Of a DNA stretch of 27,073 bases, positions 26,901 to 27,073 are shown piece after piece. A program made the position numbers and the translations under genes. Position 1 is the first letter of the stretch. Each line of letters begins with the position of its first letter. The DNA is from a virus: the IMG/VR virus record IMGVR_UViG_3300046000_004794, positions 1 through 27,073 of that record; one strand, given 5' to 3'. The notes below the pieces were generated by a model. It was not told the DNA's origin. It saw only the letters and a list, made by a program, of their open reading frames with translations, and did no database searches.

Positions 26901-27073
26901 TATCAAATGGAACTACTAAGATATATGATATTGATCTAGAAATTCTAGAATCTCGCTCATTGTTGGTATATGTCAATAAAATCAAACAAGAATTCAACAG
27001 TGCAGATTCCACAATTAATTATGCCATTGATTTTATCACCAAGCAGATCGAATTCACGACTGCACCTGCAGCA
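14978..27073 (+). CDS. Giant virion structural protein in the gene 7 position (partial, 3' end outside window)
   Basis: From ATG 14978 the frame stays open for 4,032 codons to the last base; I read it through and found no stop. It starts one base after the gene 6 stop, with no Shine-Dalgarno, so coupled translation is likely. The N-terminus (FPKSGLPIRKTVELLPSIFR; SRYQLEPGVVVKRDDGS; VNFLECYWVPEGPPP) and internal blocks resemble large, poorly characterised structural proteins I recall from marine T4-like phages: LWEDLRDGIVRQGDRKG near residue 1203, LTTRLSGFVDKGQQRYLLDS near 1370, GELWWDLSTAKWKYYEQGD near 2846 and KYGINFRPRQGMF near 3067. Visible modules are six carbohydrate-binding-like units (from 218 to 2525), an FG-GAP propeller (about 2172-2765) and two Gly-Tyr-Thr-type repeats (3163-3215, 3515-3571). 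No signal peptide or protease motif is seen. Gene order suggests a wedge or peripheral baseplate protein replacing or extending gp7; a side fibre or adhesin is the alternative. Confidence 0.85.
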   Translation, partial: MADKFPKSGLPIRKTVELLPSIFRSDINDKFMSAVVDPLVQPGSLEKLVGYIGRRYGKTYRSPDVYLDSDNTLRSRYQLEPGVVVKRDDGSVEKFYDFIDFKNQLKFFGNDDDRDNLITSQDHYSWNPPKHCDKYVNFLECYWVPEGPPPVDVFGQPRTVGSQYGVKLGVNSFILSPDGYTNNPTLTLYRGETYKFRVNCPQEGFVIRTNYDTGSLIFNPNRAYAAGQFAVYDSKLWKANIDILQGDGSTISSESGDWTYVENISTGTALDYNNGVTNNGVENGFLEFKVPYDAPDVLFYQGKITPDRFGRIMIANIESNTFVDVEKEIIGKETYTSGNGVKFTTGLIVEFKGNVTPVKYATGRWVIENVGVKINVVNWDDLVIPRLAKTVPEIVFDNEGFDTQPFDDASTYPTDQDYIVISRDSIDLNPWSRYNRWFHRQVLEYAHQLRGEDFSAPETARAKRPIFEFLPGLQLFNHGRIAKQTVDYIDDYTTDILSSIEGSVGYSIDGETLFQGARILVVADEDELTNNKIYQIEFITHNGKKQIHLAETEDSDSAEGECVLIRRGQKNAGLMFHYNGTAWVKSQVKTKVNQAPLFDVYDTDGVSFSDPDRYPESTFAGTELVGYKVGTGKVDSKLGFPLAYLNINNIGDLLFHFNWDTDTFRYRKDTETVTQRIATGFYYLDDSGGYGGWGNGWIDTSRKYLMPLIDSIIISEPTNTITLTIINWDEIALDSDYEIRFYLNGGIFKSPYTRDFNKFIFSEKTFEVDDIVSIKLVTDVAPDTGYYEIPMGLEKNPLNAPVAEWTLGQAADHLNSGLDFNPNWTGVVPGLNDLRDIPLDEFGKSWNTYSTRYMHHSGIAPIAVSLLCDKTNNVIKALQYAKKSYTNFKNNFLDRAIALPYNDNVADFVDDIIADITRTKTIDSAFADSDMIGSGAYTAIKYIVEDTGTNTFALSAKFSLTELSRRAVYVYINNQQLLNTKDYEFNATFGFVIISKSLEINDVIEIREYVSTATNYIPTTPTAIGLYKKYTPMQFVDDTYLEPKTVIQGHDGSITIAYDDFRDQLLLELEYRIYNNIKQEYNEPLFSIDKVVGGYYGNALYTKPQLDAVVNQEFLKWIQNTNISYTANTTFDSENSFTYTYTNMTDPTGTQRLPGYWRGVYNWFYDTDRPHRCPWEMLGFSQMPTWWEDEYGPAPYTKYNLILWEDLRDGIVRQGDRKGIYDRYKRPSLMSHIPVDGDGKLLSPLDSNLAGDFALINNQGSFVLGDIAPVEYAWRASSEWPFAVTMAMCLMKPFDFINDSLDRSRIKLNKLDQTVHKNTDLFITLDDIVMPVSGGDQTAGLLNYLADYAKSIGISLDEVERKIKNIDVRLTTRLSGFVDKGQQRYLLDSKSPKSASSSVFVPPENYDIIFNVSTPISSVTYSGVIIEKTQGGWIITGYDDSTPYFEYTDVSPNQKDPLISIGGVSETFVNWEAGKQFNNGQICRLNNTFYRALKTHTSSTEFDNTLWKKLSKLPLIGAVEALRRRNFNRAVKKLSYGTKLISVQEVVDFLLGYEQYLKSQGFKFDRYDAENQVAQDWLTSCKEFMFWTRHNWAVGSLITLSPSAQKLDITIPVGVADNILDGFYEYQILKGDGKPLTPNLINVNRTFQNITVETANTEEGIYYLKLYYVLKEHVTIFDDRTVFNDILYDKTTGYRQERIKSQGFRTVDWDGDYTSPGFLFDNVDIQPWQPFTDYRLGDIVSYRSYNWTSLINQLGTVEFDPTNWTKLDSTPEKQLVANFDYKVNQFEDYYDVASAGIGENQRALARHSVGYQTREYLQNLSEDPVTQFRLYQGFIREKGTANAVTKIFNKLSRTGDAIELNEEWAFRVGRLGGIDQLKEIEILLEKDKFQVNPQPILVLDTKPVNILDQYYRIVGSDFSIQPIPFTTHINPISTEAEPVRTAGYVKTDQIDFVVSSRDDILNIDINSVIENDHIWVTFDKYTWSVLRYNQSPIITITAVTKSANFVTITLDRRHNFVVDNIVGFKEITYLEGFFRITAVGLFTITVEVSPSAQDPLFDNSTIAYIYTLTPARFESYDVLDFQHAAILKDGSKLWIDNNGSNSWEVIEKKKQFAEKQITEYGTTSPLYAGSKVLYIDNLKQTISSIPGSGYVMSYIETAAGLVLKQIIAPPAGFESGVLGSFGKSMAVSADNRWLIIGSPNASGIRSNYQGTFNPSATYLTDDIVVYAGKLWKSLTTNVGDGSSINISSNDWAPATSIPAFTAGTTAGYTNQGMISIYEWENQRWALKSSFVSPRPNNDELFASDITIGQSGNTYYMAVSAVESADGRGRVYLYTYNGTEWKHLENQNYKGIYDPVSTAYYAGEIVWYDSTLWMCLEDSTYGDGSTISVESAGWQRMDPISTHSSLPTNIAIDDDGSTLGNLLETQAGILSNSQLAELIKIGDKFGTSIAMNRDASVLAVGAPFSDGQYFPNFRGVWRPDIEYIEGDVVRYQNGYHKLVQRFGELLDSTTRSFNEAPDLGQPWDSVGDSTGESSGKVFIYQRSQTGIYELKQTITSGSMIDLNDVDSGTTPIAAGDQFGWSLDIDYSGTTLLVTSPKADINFQNQGSAYILRTDSFAGIEYRLKQKLESFEIYPNEYFGQSGSISYDGDRIAIGANNSPYSLPTRFDITQGTTFDQSRTRFVDRKGYSGAVYVFEKKDDNYFLVEKLEATLSPFESFGFSVDCSHSAIAVGSPDYIAPATHGTVLAYDGPKTGIVRLFRKDSSVNSWNTLGTQTSVVDVTAIKSIELYDNIKNVKIQDIDYVDNAKLKILNIAEQEIKFKTIYDPAVYTIGTDEQVVDTTTAWAERHVGELWWDLSTAKWKYYEQGDAAYRTGNWNALAEGATIDVYEWVETLLLPNEWAAIADTNDGIAQGISGQPLYPDNTVHSVKVLINPNTGLATSTLYYYWVRNKTIIPANNPTRRIAASEVAAAIENPAGSGVAFIALIDSDKFLTYNFESILASDTALLNIQYLKNKKQLNSIHNEYQLLTEGLADSLPTTSLETKWIDSLIGSDIIGNVIPDPKLPAKQKYGINFRPRQGMFIDRRSILKITIDKINTFLKKEPFLDIVPFDTLNDFESAPSASLNLYDQAVDNQVDLITIGTARVRQAVLSVNIINNQVDNITIVNRGFGYKKVPPIIITGDGTGATAEATIDSQGRIISVTVITKGKKYTSATAVVRQFSILVNADETTNGFWAIYAWDDVRKIFYRSRTQSYDTTKYQYSEDWWAEGYGSTSRIVKEVAYFTLIPSITVAIGELIRITEYGSGSWAVFEKIATTNAYFFDNYKLVGRGSGTFQLSTSLWNNRLSGIGFDNTASFDTKLYDIDNSKELRIILDNIKNKLFIGEYAVEWNTLFFTAVRYAFAEQQYIDWAFKTSFLNATHNVGSLEQKLNYKNDNLSSFQEYIQEVKPYRTTVREYLSKYSTTEPLDQATTDFDLPPAFSTAEGKIIPISNSNEEIQSYPWRWWLDNRGFGITAIEVSDAGEGYTTVPNVLISGNGTGARARAFVSNGAISGFEILDQGTGYTQTPTITLVGGNSARLASAIAILGDSKARTFGITVKFDRLSKQGTYIELSQEQVFTATGFTSVFDLNYASTRDKSKITITKDNQVVLNDEYIINLYTSTTDTYSLLKGKIIFVTVPEAGSIIKVTYEKNDSLLDAVNRIEKFYAPSSGMRGKELSQLMTGIDFGGVQIQGTTFDVTGGWDALPWFTDNWDSVEAAADYYVVCDGSTTFVTLPFVPSAGQEINIYLKRAGTGIARDIDTLGPTTAPTVVFVESTQAPAAVRIDSPYFVLGDDSSTSVNPNAQMPTFIGDGVTNTIEIGIYIQTNVGDILIFRPIESDGSVTITDNNLLDTKLSGGTFSATGSTATNIAPNTIDGIYAIASGTLAEEISIDGDKFISPDQVPAPEENVPGQVLDSVSIKVFNNTRSGAAPLQSKTLISNGTTKIYDIDLEILESRSLLVYVNKIKQEFNSADSTINYAIDFITKQIEFTTAPAA
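15629..15760 (+). repeat. Carbohydrate-binding-like module 1 (residues 218-261)
   Basis: FNPNRAYAAGQFAVYDSKLW, then GDGSTISSESGDW, follows the 'Y..G..v.y.gklWka......p....W' pattern of chitin-binding type 3 / CBM5/12-like modules. It lies alone near the N-terminus of the giant protein. Ligand unknown. Confidence 0.55.
19382..19507 (+). repeat. Carbohydrate-binding-like module 2 (residues 1469-1510)
   Basis: VNWEAGKQFNNGQICRLNNT followed by FYRALKTHTSSTEFDNTLW keeps the aromatic, Gly and terminal Trp spacing of the same module type. It follows the KGQQRYLLDS block of the giant protein. Confidence 0.5.
20156..20278 (+). repeat. Carbohydrate-binding-like module 3 (residues 1727-1767)
   Basis: PWQPFTDYRLGDIVSYRSYN followed by VEFDPTNWTKL has the 'Y..GDiV.y....w.....h....f.p..W..l' pattern typical of the CBM5/12-like fold. 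Confidence 0.55.
21611..21739 (+). repeat. Carbohydrate-binding-like module 4 (residues 2212-2254)
   Basis: FNPSATYLTDDIVVYAGKLW followed by GDGSSINISSNDWAP. It closely parallels modules 1 and 5, including the GDGS-x-I motif before the final Trp, and is inserted after the first blade of the FG-GAP propeller. Confidence 0.6.
22031..22165 (+). repeat. Carbohydrate-binding-like module 5 (residues 2352-2396)
   Basis: YDPVSTAYYAGEIVWYDSTL followed by GDGSTISVESAGWQRM. It shares GDGSTIS with module 1 exactly and sits between FG-GAP blades. Confidence 0.6.
22403..22552 (+). repeat. Carbohydrate-binding-like module 6 (residues 2476-2525)
   Basis: WRPDIEYIEGDVVRYQNGYH then KLVQRF, with a longer tail ending in GQPWDSV. 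The front half fits the module; the spacing to the last Trp is extended. It also lies between FG-GAP blades. Confidence 0.5.
24464..24622 (+). repeat. Gly-Tyr-type beta repeat A (residues 3163-3215)
   Basis: VNRGFGYKKVPPIIITGDGT, then GATAEATIDSQGRIISVTV and TKGKKYTSATAVV. This is a 'GxGYxxxPxvxitGdGtGAtAxAxv...G.i.svtv...G.gYt' unit, a type frequent in large tail proteins of marine phages as I recall. Confidence 0.65.
25520..25690 (+). repeat. Gly-Tyr-type beta repeat B (residues 3515-3571)
   Basis: VSDAGEGYTTVPNVLISGNG, then TGARARAFVSNGAISGFEI and DQGTGYTQTPTITLVGG. It is a second copy of repeat A about 350 residues later, diverged but with the same spacing. Confidence 0.65.

Overview
The window looks like the baseplate and DNA-transaction part of a marine T4-like myovirus (cyanophage/pelagiphage type). 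The evidence is a set of recognisable T4 core genes in the order I recall from marine T4-like phages: a leftward block 55-47-46-(small basic protein)-(GIY-YIG nuclease), and head to head with it a rightward block 48-like, 53, a large hub-type protein, 5, 25, 6, then a giant structural gene. Base composition is AT-rich and gene packing is tight (ATGA overlaps, 0-12 nt gaps). The host cannot be named from this sequence; assignments rest on motif reading and memory of these families, not on a search.

Layout. (1) 1-740, minus: 5' part of a virion-type protein of unknown function with a long Gly/Ala-rich hydrophobic stretch; it runs off the left edge and is preceded by a perfect T4 late promoter octamer, TATAAATA. 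(2) 741-1246: about 500 nt without a convincing gene, holding two hairpin-plus-T-run terminators for leftward transcripts and a GC-richer, palindrome-rich segment I cannot explain. (3) 1247-5571, minus: late sigma factor gp55, recombination nuclease gp47/gp46 (Mre11/Rad50-like), a 76-aa basic protein and a Seg-like GIY-YIG nuclease. (4) 5572-5652: divergent promoter region, with an extended -10 promoter candidate leftward and a late promoter (AATAAATA) rightward. (5) 5653-14976, plus: baseplate genes 48-like, 53, hub candidate, 5, 25 and 6. (6) 14978-27073, plus: one uninterrupted reading frame of 4,032 codons that is still open at the right edge.

How it fits together. gp55 is the factor that would read the TATAAATA-type promoters found at both edges of the leftward operon, so the window contains both a regulator and its probable targets. 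gp46/47 would process DNA ends for recombination-dependent replication. The rightward genes build the tail-tube cap, hub/spike and wedges of a contractile-tail baseplate. The giant protein sits where T4 has gene 7 and carries six carbohydrate-binding-like modules, an FG-GAP beta-propeller and Gly-Tyr-Thr-type repeats. The likeliest reading is a very large baseplate-peripheral or adhesin-like structural protein. It is the most striking object in the window, although several of its sequence blocks match what I remember of poorly characterised giant proteins in other marine T4-like phages.

I saw no tRNA, CRISPR array, insertion sequence, attachment site or integrase.
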